64,000 nucleotides of DNA from Methanoregulaceae archaeon UXB-2016. GTDB lineage: Archaea; Halobacteriota; Methanomicrobia; Methanomicrobiales; Methanospirillaceae. Where the stretch lies: contig SISS01000008.1 in the NCBI GenBank assembly GCA_004332335.1, forward strand, positions 186,001 to 250,000. The letters are read 5' to 3'. Under the pieces are notes generated by a model. That model worked only from the letters and a program-made list of their open reading frames with translations, was not told where the DNA came from and did not search any database. Positions 24,702 through 33,090 of the stretch are shown here, piece after piece; the stretch's first letter is position 1; the number at the start of each line of letters is the position of its first letter. A program made the translations under genes and the position numbers.

Positions 24702-26138
24702 TCATATCGGAGACAGGGCACCTCCGCTGACAAGGGAGCAGGTCCCCGCGCCGAGCTCGCTGTTCCCGTCCAGGGCGGCGTCGTACCCGACCGTGTGGCC
24801 GTTGCCGATGATGTTCGTGATGGTTGGAGCCGGAGATCCCCTCGGGATCGCTGAGGGTGGAGAGGACCGAGTCTCCGGTCACGTTCCATCTGCTCGTCGC
24901 GTCCAGGCTCAGGGCGGCAGAGTCGATCGCGCCCGAGAGGGTGGTGCCGTTCTGCAACGTCGCCGGGATCGAGCTGACGTCGTCGGAGATGAGTGATCCG
25001 TTCAGGGTCTCGTTGTGGGCCCTGAACCTCACGATCCCCCCGTTCGAACCTGCGGTCCCCCAGTCCCCGGCGCTGGCGTTCAGGAGTTCGGTCGCATTGC
25101 TCGTGATGTTCACGCCTGCGAGGGTGATCGTCGCGTTCGTGTTCGTCACGTAGAAGGCCGAACCGGAGGTCGAGGTCCAGTTGTAGGAACCTCCGGTCAT
25201 GGTGAAGGTTCCCCCGCCCAACTCCGCGTCGCCGGACATGCTCTGATAGACCATGATCCTCCGGTCTCTCGAGCCCTGCGCTCCGGTGAGGGTGGCGTTC
25301 GTCAGCGTGATCGAGTTCGACCCCTCGATGACCGCGGCCTCAGAGCCGGTGGACATGACTGTGCTGCCGTTGACCGTGATGAGCCCGGTCGAGTAGATCC
25401 CGGGCGAGTCGCGCCCGGAGGCGACGATGGTGCCGCCCGTGAGGTTCACCGTGCCGCTGCCGCGGTCGGTCGCGAGGGGCGCGCTGTTGGCCCCCGAGGT
25501 GGTGATGTTCACGTCGGTGAGCGTCAGCAGGCCGCCGTTGGTCGCTATCACGCCGAGTCCGCCATCCCCGGTCGCGTTGATCGTGACGTTTGACTGGTTG
25601 ATCGCCGCGCCCGACCCAGTCGGGAAAGCCCCGTTGGCCCCCGTGCTGTTCGTCATGATCGAGCCCCCGCCGATCGTCACCGTGCTGTTTGAGGTCGCAA
25701 GCACGGCGGCGTTGAGGCCGTAGAAACTGCTGTCGTCGTTCGAGGTCGTATTGTCACTCGTCTCGATTGTCGGGCTGACCAGGGTCAGATTGCCCCCTTT
25801 GGTCACGTAGACGGCGGAGACGTTGGTGGTCGACGAGGGGTACGTACCGTTCACCTCGGTCACTGTCTCGCCGTCAACGGTATACGCACCGCTCAGGTTG
25901 CAGGACGAGGTGCCCGGAGGGCTGTCTCGGGCATCGTGCCTCCCGGCGCCGTGCCGCTCGGGGACGCTCCTCCGGGTGGGGTGCCGTTCGGCGCGACGCC
26001 GGCCGGCGGAGGGGTGTTGTTCGCGAGCATGCCGTCTCCGGCTATCGACGCCGGAGCGGAGACCTCTTCTGCGCTGCTTGTCAGGCAGACGAGGCAGCAG
26101 AGGGCGCCGGCTGTTAGTGCCAGGAGCAGGAGCTTCAT
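24702..26138 (-). pseudogene. Secreted parallel beta-helix adhesin-like protein, two compensating frameshifts
   Basis: The ATG at 26138 opens a signal peptide (MKLLLLALTAGALCCLVCL) and a Pro/Gly/Thr-rich segment that ends in a stop near 25893. In the next frame the protein continues PPGTSSCNLSGAYTVDGETVTEVNGTYPSS and then about 330 residues of Asn/Thr/Ser-rich beta-helix repeats (NLTGGTIVASG, TLTNATLTG, GGTFTMTGGSY). Near 24820-24830 the frame changes again to TITNIIGNGHTVGYDAAL and ends at the stop at 24702. The first shift equals -1 base and the second +1, so the outer frames agree. Such adhesin-like proteins are abundant on methanogen surfaces. It is either a pseudogene or sequence error; neither site is a long homopolymer. 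Confidence 0.72.
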
Positions 26139-26752
26139 GGATATCGTGTCGTGTTGTGATCCTCGTGTCATCTATTCCTCCTGGATGTTCTGTCTCCGGG
26201 AAGGGGGAGGCGATTGCCGGAACTGGCGGGAGTCCATTCCGCGCTCCTTCCCCGAGTCTCTCGATGGGTGATGGTCCTTCGTCTGGTCCGTGCCTGCGGT
26301 TGCTTCACCTCCCGTGATCGTGGTATCGTGGTGCTTGGTCCCTGCGGTAGTCGTCCGATCGTCAAGGATACAGGAGGAGGTGTCGTTCCGTCGCGGGCGA
26401 GGGGCAGGTGGAAGCGGTCTCTTCGCAGCCGCCCACGGGGGCGATCCGGGACCGTGTGAGGACGGGCCTCCGGTCCTGCTCGGGCCGGGAGTCTTACCAT
26501 TGCTCTCATCCTCTCGGTGACGCTGTGGAGAAAACGGTCTGGTGGCAAGGCTCGAGCGACCTGCCCAGGGGGAGGCAGGGTCCATCTCAAGGCCCAGGTC
26601 CCCCGGGCAGAGACCTTCCTGGAACCGTATGCCGGTTATTCTGCGATATCTGGCGGAGACCCCGGTAGAAAGAGTACGACAGGGCAGGGGACGGCCACCA
26701 GGCTTTTCAGGCGAGCTCCGGACAGTCGATCGCAGACCGCCTCCGATCCCCT
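26139..26752. other. Gene-free interval (614 bp)
   Basis: Upstream of the adhesin and downstream of the small membrane proteins. Several open frames exist on both strands (for example 26172-26585 minus), but their products are low-complexity Arg/Pro/Ser/His-rich strings without any family motif or ribosome binding site, so none is called. Possibly decayed coding DNA plus the adhesin promoter. Confidence 0.4.
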
Positions 26753-26977
26753 CTATCGCTCAGGTCCGAGCAGGGCCTGTGCGGCGAACGTGAAGGGCGT
26801 CACCAGGACGATGATCAGCACCATGCCGAGCCCGAACCAGAGCGCGTACCGCCATGCGCCCTGGAGCTGCAGGAAGGTCGTGTTCACGTACTCGACGATG
26901 AAGAACGAGAGGACGGCAGCGGCGCCGACGATGATCGTCTCACGGCGGATGGCGCGGACTGCGGGCTCGGTGGGCAT
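26753..26977 (-). CDS. Small two-helix membrane protein, paralogue A
   Basis: A 74-residue protein of unknown function. A charged N-terminus (MPTEPAVRAIRRET) is followed by two hydrophobic helices (IIVGAAAVLSFFIVEYV and YALWFGLGMVLIIVLVTPFTF) joined by an LQLQGAWR loop. It is clearly homologous to the next upstream gene (27067-27312): both carry the pattern MxTxPAVRxxRxETxIxG, then LxLQGxWRxxLWFxxGxVLIxxxVxxFT. Tandem duplication is the simplest explanation. No partner is evident. Confidence 0.65.
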   Translation of the reverse strand: MPTEPAVRAIRRETIIVGAAAVLSFFIVEYVNTTFLQLQGAWRYALWFGLGMVLIIVLVTPFTFAAQALLGPER

Positions 26978-27066
26978 GGAGAAGAGCTCGGCCGCCCGCG
27001 GGAAAAACCCCGCGCGACGGGAAGGATGTACGGCCGGCGACCCGCAGACGCCTCTGAGGGCCCGGG

Positions 27067-27312
27067 TCAGACCTCGTGGAACCCGTCCGTCACGCCGGAT
27101 CCGAAGACGGCGTCAGCGAGGGCCGTGAAGAGCATCACGAAGATGACGATCAGGACCAAGCCGATCATGAACCAGAGCGGGAACCGCCACAGCCCCTGAA
27201 GGTGGAGGACGGGACCGCTGATGAGCTCGGTCGAGATGAACGCGGCGATCGCGGAGGTGCCGAGGATCAGAGTCTCAAGGCGCTGGGACCTGACGGCAGG
27301 GTCGGTGAACAT
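27067..27312 (-). CDS. Small two-helix membrane protein, paralogue B
   Basis: An 81-residue relative of the preceding entry, on the same strand and 89 bases upstream of it: MFTDPAVRSQRLETLILGTSAIAAFISTEL, then LHLQGLWRFPLWFMIGLVLIVIFVMLFT. It has two membrane helices, with an invariant LQGxWR loop and LWF at the start of helix two. The C-terminus is slightly longer (SGVTDGFHEV). The family is not recognised. The shared motif and synteny support both being real genes, despite their shortness. Confidence 0.65.
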   Translation of the reverse strand: MFTDPAVRSQRLETLILGTSAIAAFISTELISGPVLHLQGLWRFPLWFMIGLVLIVIFVMLFTALADAVFGSGVTDGFHEV

Positions 27313-27363
27313 GGCAGTGAGATCTCGGCCCGCTGCCAGAAAAAGGTGAAGGGCGAGTCGATA

Positions 27364-28479
27364 CTAAACGGTGAGGAATCCGTTCGGCGCGAGGCTCGCG
27401 GCGAGCGTCACCTCGTTGATCTCGCGGTGATTGGTCCTGGTCGACGCGGCCCGGTTCTGGGGCTCAAGCCAGAACCCCTCGATCGCGCCGGCGAGCGGCA
27501 TATGTGCTTCGAACGCGGCGACTCGCCGGCGCATACGATCGCTCTCGGGAAACGCGGAGGGGGCGGTCTCAAGTGCAGACCGGATCTGTTCGAGCCCATG
27601 GAGCCCGACGGCGAGGCCGAGCTCGCGGAACGCGAGCCGGCATTCGGCCGGCTGCCGGAGGCTCCCCGACTGTGCGAACGCCGTGGCCCCGACGAACGCG
27701 GCCTCGAGGACCGGGGCGAGGAGGCTGCCGAGCGGAGCCCGACCCCCGGCCGTGAGCCCGGCGACCCGGTCCGCGTCGAAGAGCAATCCGCCGGTCCCGA
27801 GCGGGTCGTCGGTCGCAAGCGCGATGCCGGAGAGCATGCCCGCGAGGTCCGCCGACTCCTGCGAGAGGTCGGCGCCCGAGGCCGCCTGGACCTCCGCGTA
27901 CGTGATCAGGCCGTCGAGCGGGTCGTGCTGCCCCATCGAGGCGACGAGGGGGCGGGAGCGGTCGACCGAGACCTTCCAGTACATCCGCCCGGGCGCGGCC
28001 ACGAACGCCTGGTGGACGGCCTTCACGAGCTCCACGGCCCGGGCGGCGTGGACCGGGTCGCCCGTGACGGCCGAGGCCCGGCAGAGCGCGTGCATCCACT
28101 TGGTCAGATAGTGGTAGTATTGCCCGTCGCGGTCCCACTCGAGCCGGTCGTCGAACCGCTCCCCCGGACGTCGCTCGGGGAGCGGCTTGCCGATCCGGAG
28201 GCCGCCGACGGTCGGGTGACGGGCGCCCTCCTCCTCCGGGAGGCCGCTGAGCCACCCCGTCCGGTCGTCGTCGTCCCGGTGCCGGCCGAGGACCGCGTGG
28301 ACCTGGTCGATCAGGCGGAGCGCGAGGTCCCGGCTGTCCGGATCGCCGAGCCCGAAGAGGGTGCAGACTGCGAACGCGTCGGTCCAGAGGTAGCGGGTCG
28401 GCGTCGGCGAGGGTGGATCGAGGCCTGTGCAGGCTGCGAACCCCGCCAGGAACGCCCGGGCAGCGGTGACGTCCGTCAT
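27364..28479 (-). CDS. Conserved hypothetical protein, possible alpha-helical toroid
   Basis: A 371-residue soluble protein without signal peptide. Patterns such as RYLWTDAFAVCTLFGLG, DLALRLIDQVHAVLGRH, DGQYYHYLTKWMHALCRAS and ELVKAVHQAF resemble helical pairs of six-hairpin glycosidase-like proteins, and a substrate-binding role for the Trp/Tyr/His clusters (YLWTDAF, GQYYHYLTKWMHAL) is an inference. No catalytic motif of a characterised enzyme is recognised. It is preceded on the same strand by the DHPS-like gene about 90 bases away and may be cotranscribed with it. Confidence 0.6.
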   Translation of the reverse strand: MTDVTAARAFLAGFAACTGLDPPSPTPTRYLWTDAFAVCTLFGLGDPDSRDLALRLIDQVHAVLGRHRDDDDRTGWLSGLPEEEGARHPTVGGLRIGKPLPERRPGERFDDRLEWDRDGQYYHYLTKWMHALCRASAVTGDPVHAARAVELVKAVHQAFVAAPGRMYWKVSVDRSRPLVASMGQHDPLDGLITYAEVQAASGADLSQESADLAGMLSGIALATDDPLGTGGLLFDADRVAGLTAGGRAPLGSLLAPVLEAAFVGATAFAQSGSLRQPAECRLAFRELGLAVGLHGLEQIRSALETAPSAFPESDRMRRRVAAFEAHMPLAGAIEGFWLEPQNRAASTRTNHREINEVTLAASLAPNGFLTV

Positions 28480-28569
28480 GGCCGGGTCCTTGACGTCGGG
28501 GTCGAAAAAGGTTGCGGGAGACGGCAGGGTCTCAAGGCTGGCCGGGACCGGCTTATGGCATGAGCCGGG

Positions 28570-29982
28570 CTAGAACGGGCCGTCCTGCTCGAACGACCGC
28601 CCGTACCGGAGCGCGAGCTCGGCCTTGAAGAGCTCGGCCCCGAGGTATGCCGCGTGGTCGAGGCGCGAAACCCGGTCGTCCCTCAACAGGGTGAAGAAGA
28701 CGTCCTGCCAGCAACGACCCTTCACCGCGACCCCGTCGTGGACCGCGACGATGCAATCCCCTTCGAGCCCGATCCGGAGGTTGCCCCGCGGGTCGTACTC
28801 GAGCTCGTCCGGCATCGGCCCGGCTTCGACCACGCGGTCGTAGACGAGCGGAGGTTCGCGCCGGCGCCGCTTCTCTTTCAGGACCAGCAGATCGATCCCG
28901 AGGTCCTTCGGGTACGGCCGGCACCGGGTCAGGACCATCATCTCGGTCGCCCGGCGCATCTCGGCGATCGCGCCGCGGGTCTTGTCCGAGTGTTCGGCCG
29001 TGAAGACGATCGCCGCGCCGACCTCTTGAGCCATGCCCGCGAGGAGGGCCTGAGCGCCCGGCGAGTCCGCGTCGAGGAGCTCGACCACGTTGCCCGCGCC
29101 GAAGAAGAGGGGAGCCCCGTAGTCGCGGAACTCGCAGAGCGAGCGGACCAGGCCCGAGCCGACCGGCTGGAGAAGGGGATCGGCGATCACGGCTCCGCAC
29201 CCGGCTCTCCGGGCGGCTGCGAGGTTCTCCCCGAGCGGCCGGTACCGGGGCACGATCACGGCCGCCGCCCCCGACTCGGCAACCGCACGGCCGATCACGG
29301 GGATGTTCTCCTCCTGGAGCGAGAGGACCAGGTCCGCTCGGAAGAGCGCGGCCGCGATCAGGGCCGGGTCCTGGGTGTCGACCGCGAGCGGACCCTCGAT
29401 CCCCTCGAGCGCGGCAAAGCAGCGCACGACGTCGCCTGCGTCCGCGTCGAAGCCGAACCCGAGGTCGACGATGTCGGCGCCCTCTCGGAACGCCCGCTCC
29501 ACGTCTCCGCGGAGGTCGGGCCGACGATGGACGTCCATCAGCTCGGCGAGCACCTTGATACGCGAGGTCCCACCGATCTTCACGCCCCTAAGCAGCAGGT
29601 CCCAGTCCGCGTTCCTCTCGATCGATCTGACCTTCCGGCAGGCGTCCTCGCGGCGCAGGTGGCGCAGCAGGTCGTCTGCCGGCACGTCGCGCGAAAACTC
29701 GATTCGGCCGAGCAACCCGATCATCAGGGGGAGGTCGGCCGCATGCCTCGGGCCGCGCAGCACCGGCACCCCGGTCTCCTCCTCGACGGCCGCGAAGGAA
29801 GCCGTACACATCCCGGAGACCACCGCGTAGTCGTATCTCCCCCGGAGCAGGAGGTCGCGGAGCTGGCGCGGGGTCAGGAACGATGCGATCTCGCCGGTCA
29901 CGACCACCTCGGCCTCGATACCGGCCACAGCCGCGCGCACGGCCACCTCGGTCGCGGCTCCGGTCGGAAAGAGGATCGCCAT
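28570..29982 (-). CDS. Archaeal dihydropteroate synthase-like protein
   Basis: A 470-residue protein of the archaeal DHPS-like family, thought to take part in tetrahydromethanopterin (or related pterin) biosynthesis. The N-terminal third (VAVRAAVAGIEAEVVVTGEIASFLTPRQL) is an archaeal extra domain. The TIM barrel follows, with KIGGTSRIKVLAELMDVHRR, a pterin-type segment ADIVDLGFGFDADAGDVVRCF, LAVDTQDPALIAAAL and VIVPRYRPLG. The C-terminal part (PDELEYDPRGNLRIGLEGDCIVAVHDG) contacts the barrel in relatives. Length agrees with methanogen homologues. It is divergent from the PHP gene over 42 bases. Confidence 0.82.
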   Translation of the reverse strand: MAILFPTGAATEVAVRAAVAGIEAEVVVTGEIASFLTPRQLRDLLLRGRYDYAVVSGMCTASFAAVEEETGVPVLRGPRHAADLPLMIGLLGRIEFSRDVPADDLLRHLRREDACRKVRSIERNADWDLLLRGVKIGGTSRIKVLAELMDVHRRPDLRGDVERAFREGADIVDLGFGFDADAGDVVRCFAALEGIEGPLAVDTQDPALIAAALFRADLVLSLQEENIPVIGRAVAESGAAAVIVPRYRPLGENLAAARRAGCGAVIADPLLQPVGSGLVRSLCEFRDYGAPLFFGAGNVVELLDADSPGAQALLAGMAQEVGAAIVFTAEHSDKTRGAIAEMRRATEMMVLTRCRPYPKDLGIDLLVLKEKRRRREPPLVYDRVVEAGPMPDELEYDPRGNLRIGLEGDCIVAVHDGVAVKGRCWQDVFFTLLRDDRVSRLDHAAYLGAELFKAELALRYGRSFEQDGPF

Positions 29983-30024
29983 CAGTGCTCCTTAATAGGC
30001 CCCAGAAGATAAAGTAACCTGGTC

Positions 30025-30693
30025 ATGCTAGCCTGCGACCTGCACGTACATACTCGCTTCTCGAAGGACGGCGAATCGTCGGTCGAGGCGATCCTCGAAC
30101 GCGCCGCAGCAGTCGGTCTCGCTGCGGTCGCCCTGACCGATCACGACACCCTCGACGGGGCCCGGTATGCGGCCGGGCTCGTGAATCCGCCCGTGCTGGT
30201 GATCCCCGGGGTCGAGGTCACGACCTCGCAGGGCCACCTGCTCGCTCTCGGCGTGACCGAGCCGGTCCCGGTCGGACGGGGCGTGCTCGAGACGATCGAC
30301 TTTATCCACGGGCTCGGCGGGATCGCGATCCTGCCCCATCCGTTCCACCGGCTCCGCCACGCGGTCGGCTTTCGTGAAAAGGAGGCTCTGGGTGCCGCTG
30401 ACGCGATAGAGGTCTTCAACAGCCGCTATATCGTCGGCTCGGCCAACCGGAAGGCGGCCCGCCGAGCCGCGCGGATCGGCAAGCCCGGGGTCGGCGGCTC
30501 GGACTCGCACCATGCCCGCTGGGTCGGGTACGGACGGACGATGGTGGACGCCGAGCCCACGGTCGAGTCGATCCTCACGGCGATCCGCGAGGGGCGCTGC
30601 TATCCCTCCGGGCGGATGACCCCGCTCCGGTCCTACACGGGCCAGTCTCTCCGCTCGACCTGGCGACGGGTCCGCCGCCGCGTCAAGGTATGA
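30025..30693 (+). CDS. PHP-domain metal-dependent phosphoesterase
   Basis: A 222-residue polymerase-and-histidinol-phosphatase (PHP) fold enzyme. All four metal-ligand motifs are present: DLHVHTRFS, LTDHDT, ILPHPFHR and GGSDSHHA, plus the Glu in PGVEVTT. Similar archaeal and bacterial proteins hydrolyse nucleoside or sugar phosphates; the substrate is unknown here. The C-terminal Arg-rich tail is unusual. The start ATG follows a short leader, and the stop overlaps the truA ATG by four bases, so the pair is an operon. Confidence 0.88.
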   Translation: MLACDLHVHTRFSKDGESSVEAILERAAAVGLAAVALTDHDTLDGARYAAGLVNPPVLVIPGVEVTTSQGHLLALGVTEPVPVGRGVLETIDFIHGLGGIAILPHPFHRLRHAVGFREKEALGAADAIEVFNSRYIVGSANRKAARRAARIGKPGVGGSDSHHARWVGYGRTMVDAEPTVESILTAIREGRCYPSGRMTPLRSYTGQSLRSTWRRVRRRVKV

Positions 30694-31478
30694 GGGTCGC
30701 GTTCCGGCTGGGCTGGTGGGGAGCCGGCTTCGCCGGGTCCCAGCGCCAGCCCGGCTTCTGCACAGTCGAGGGCGAGTTCGTCCGCGCCTGTCTCCAGACC
30801 AAGATCTTTGCCGATCCGCTCAGGGCCGGGTTCTCGCTCTCGGGCCGCACCGACCGCGGGGTCCACGCCCGGGCTCAGGTCGGTGCGCTTACGACCGGCC
30901 ACCCCGAGCGGGTCGGGGCCATCCTGAACCGAGCCCTGCCGCCCGATATCTGGATCACCGGGGTCGCACCCGTCCACGAGCTCTGGCACCCCCGGCACGA
31001 CGTCCGGCGCCGGACCTACCGCTACTTCTTTGCGGACCCGGCCCTCGACCGGGAGGCGATGGACCGGGCTGCGGCGCGGTTCGTGGGCGAGCACGACTTC
31101 TCCCGCCTCTGCCGGGCCCGTTCGAAGAACCCGATCCGCCGGGTCTTCTCCTCGCAGGTCCTCGCCGGCGACCGGGGGATCTTCTTCGAGATCACGGCCT
31201 GGAGCTACCTCTGGCATCAGGTCCGGTGCATGGCCTCCGCGCTTGAGGCGATCGGGCGGCATGAGGCGGACGAGGAGATGATCGACGAGCTCCTCTCGGG
31301 TGCGTGTCGGCGCAACCCCCCGGCGGCCCCGGCCGCCGGGCTAGTACTCTGGGAAGTCGAGACCGGCTTTCCGTTCACCCCGGTCGAGAAGGGGGAGCGG
31401 CACGATGGGTTCCTCGCCGGGATGGCGCTCGCGCACCGGATCCAGGTCGGGCTGGCCGAGCACCTCGAAAGAGAGTGA
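30690..31478 (+). CDS. truA: tRNA pseudouridine(38-40) synthase TruA
   Basis: Modifies U38-U40 of the tRNA anticodon stem. The catalytic Asp is in SGRTDRGVHARAQV (about residue 53). The supporting motifs are VRRRTYRYFFAD, FVGEHDFSRLCR and FFEITAWSYLWHQVRCMA, the KxQ/WxHHQvR segment of TruA. At 262 residues it matches archaeal members. It is translationally coupled to the PHP gene. It converges tail-to-tail with a membrane-anchored protein whose stop is adjacent. Confidence 0.95.
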   Translation: MRVAFRLGWWGAGFAGSQRQPGFCTVEGEFVRACLQTKIFADPLRAGFSLSGRTDRGVHARAQVGALTTGHPERVGAILNRALPPDIWITGVAPVHELWHPRHDVRRRTYRYFFADPALDREAMDRAAARFVGEHDFSRLCRARSKNPIRRVFSSQVLAGDRGIFFEITAWSYLWHQVRCMASALEAIGRHEADEEMIDELLSGACRRNPPAAPAAGLVLWEVETGFPFTPVEKGERHDGFLAGMALAHRIQVGLAEHLERE

Positions 31479-32120
31479 TCAGGCCGGTCGGGCCTGGACA
31501 TCGCGCGGGAGAAGCCGGTCGATCATGAACTTCGGGATCTGGTCCGAGGTCCGGACGGCGAGGCCGAAGCTCGCGTCGTTCCCGGTCATACCCCGGTACT
31601 CGACCTCGAGCGTGAAGTCGAACGAGAGGAGGGGAAGGCCGAGCAGGGTCACGGTCGCGTGCTTGGCCGTGATCTGCCGCTTCTCCCCCAGGGGGATGTC
31701 GTACGGGACCTTATCGACCGAGAGACTGACACGATCGGGGTAGGGGATCGCGACGATCGCGATGTTCCCGACCTGGACCGGGATCGCGTTCGGAAAGACC
31801 ACATCGTAGGTGACGGTATACGGGTAGCTCGTGGCGTTGGTCGAGGGCCCGATCGTGACCGAGAAGGTCAGGACCGCGATGATGGCGACAACGAGCACGG
31901 CTCCGAGCGCGGCGAGCGCAAGGGTCAGGCGCCGGTTCCGCTCCCGGGCCGGGGCGGGGGCCGCGGACGGAGGGAGCGGCCGGGCCGCCGGCGGAGCCCT
32001 GGCGGGCTCCGGTTCCGGGGCCGGCGGTGCGGCGGCCGGCGGCGGGGTCTCAACCACCGGGACCGGGGGGGCGGAAGGTCTCTCCTCGGGGATCTCGAAG
32101 TACAGGTCCTTGTCGGTCAT
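31479..32120 (-). CDS. Membrane-anchored LEA14/WHy-like protein
   Basis: A protein of about 213 residues. An acidic start (MTDKDLYFEIPEERP) leads to a long Pro/Ala/Glu-rich segment (to about residue 55), an Arg-rich stop, one membrane helix (LTLALAALGAVLVVAIIAVLTF), and an external beta domain (TYDVVFPNAIPVQVGNIAIVAIP, DIPLGEKRQITAKHATVTLLG) with the look of a LEA-14/water-stress beta-sandwich. The function in archaea is unknown. The ATG at 32120 matches the motif DLYFEIP; a Met nine codons upstream is possible. It is divergent from porB. Confidence 0.65.
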   Translation of the reverse strand: MTDKDLYFEIPEERPSAPPVPVVETPPPAAAPPAPEPEPARAPPAARPLPPSAAPAPARERNRRLTLALAALGAVLVVAIIAVLTFSVTIGPSTNATSYPYTVTYDVVFPNAIPVQVGNIAIVAIPYPDRVSLSVDKVPYDIPLGEKRQITAKHATVTLLGLPLLSFDFTLEVEYRGMTGNDASFGLAVRTSDQIPKFMIDRLLPRDVQARPA

Positions 32121-32208
32121 TGCAGTGATCTCGGAACGGCCGGCCATAAGGATTGTGTCGGGGCCGCACGTTTAAGACGGGGGCCACCCAACCTAATGAC
32201 GAATCGTG

Positions 32209-33090
32209 ATGAATCCACTCCCCGCCGAGGAGTTCGTCCACAAGTGCACGACCGCGTGCGCGGGATGCACCTCCTCGCTCTCATTGCGTTACATCCTGAA
32301 GGCGGCGGGACCCGATACGGTCCTCGTGGTCCCGGCCTGCTGCACGGCCGTGCTCCAGGGGGTCTACCCGGCCACCGCGATGAACGTAACCGTGTACAAC
32401 ATCGCCTTTGCCGCGGCCGCCGCGACCGCGTCCGGGATGGCCGCGGCCTTCCGGCGTGCCGGCCGGGCGACGAACGTGATCTGCTACGCCGGCGACGGCG
32501 GCACGGTCGACATCGGGATCCAAGCCCTCTCGGGCGCGCTCGAGCGGGGCACGGACTTCCTCTACATCTGCTACGACAACGAGGCCTACGGCAACACGGG
32601 CATGCAGCGCTCAGGGGCAACCCCGATTGGTGCGATCACGACCACGACACCGGGCGGGAAGACCGACGCGAAGAAGGACATCGACAGGATCGTGGCCGCA
32701 CACAGCATCCCGTACATGGCGACGGCCTGCGCCGCTTACCCCCAGGACCTCTACGCCAAGGTGAAGAAGGCCCTCTCGATCCCGGGCCCGAAGTTCATCC
32801 ACCTGCTCAGCCCCTGCCCGCCGGGTTGGCGGTACTCGGCCGAGCGCTCGGTCGAGGTCGGCAAGCTCGCGGTCAAGACCGGGCTCTGGATGCTGTACGA
32901 GCGCGAGCACGGCGAGCTCCGGATCAACCCGGTCTCGAAGGCCGCGATGAAGCGCCCGGCCCCGGTCGAGGAGTACCTGAAGGTCCAGGGACGGTTCAAG
33001 GGGATCTCGGACCAGGCGAAGGGCGCGCTCGTGGCTGCCATGGAGCAGAACCACCGGCGTCTGCTCGCCGAGGAGGCCGGGACATGCTGA
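32209..33090 (+). CDS. porB: Pyruvate:ferredoxin oxidoreductase beta subunit
   Basis: The thiamine-diphosphate subunit of Por, which interconverts pyruvate and acetyl-CoA plus CO2 with ferredoxin; in autotrophic methanogens it runs toward pyruvate. The 4Fe-4S ligands lie in CTTACAGCTSS near residue 14. The TPP motif is YAGDGGTVDIGIQALSGALERG with DNEAYGNTGMQRS downstream. PPGWRYSAERSVEVGKLAVKTGLW is the usual C-terminal Por region. It heads the order porB-porA-porC-porD. TTTAAG at 32171-32176 is a possible TATA element. The ATG at 32209 is preferred over GTG 32206. Confidence 0.93.
   Translation: MNPLPAEEFVHKCTTACAGCTSSLSLRYILKAAGPDTVLVVPACCTAVLQGVYPATAMNVTVYNIAFAAAAATASGMAAAFRRAGRATNVICYAGDGGTVDIGIQALSGALERGTDFLYICYDNEAYGNTGMQRSGATPIGAITTTTPGGKTDAKKDIDRIVAAHSIPYMATACAAYPQDLYAKVKKALSIPGPKFIHLLSPCPPGWRYSAERSVEVGKLAVKTGLWMLYEREHGELRINPVSKAAMKRPAPVEEYLKVQGRFKGISDQAKGALVAAMEQNHRRLLAEEAGTC

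Noticed and set aside
26172-26585. 137-residue minus-strand open frame upstream of the adhesin
   Set aside because: Arg/Pro/Ser/His-rich with no ribosome binding site, motif or hydrophobic pattern; treated as non-coding.
28654-30012. 452-residue open frame opposite the DHPS-like gene
   Set aside because: Composition is that of an antisense shadow; the minus-strand protein has clear family motifs.
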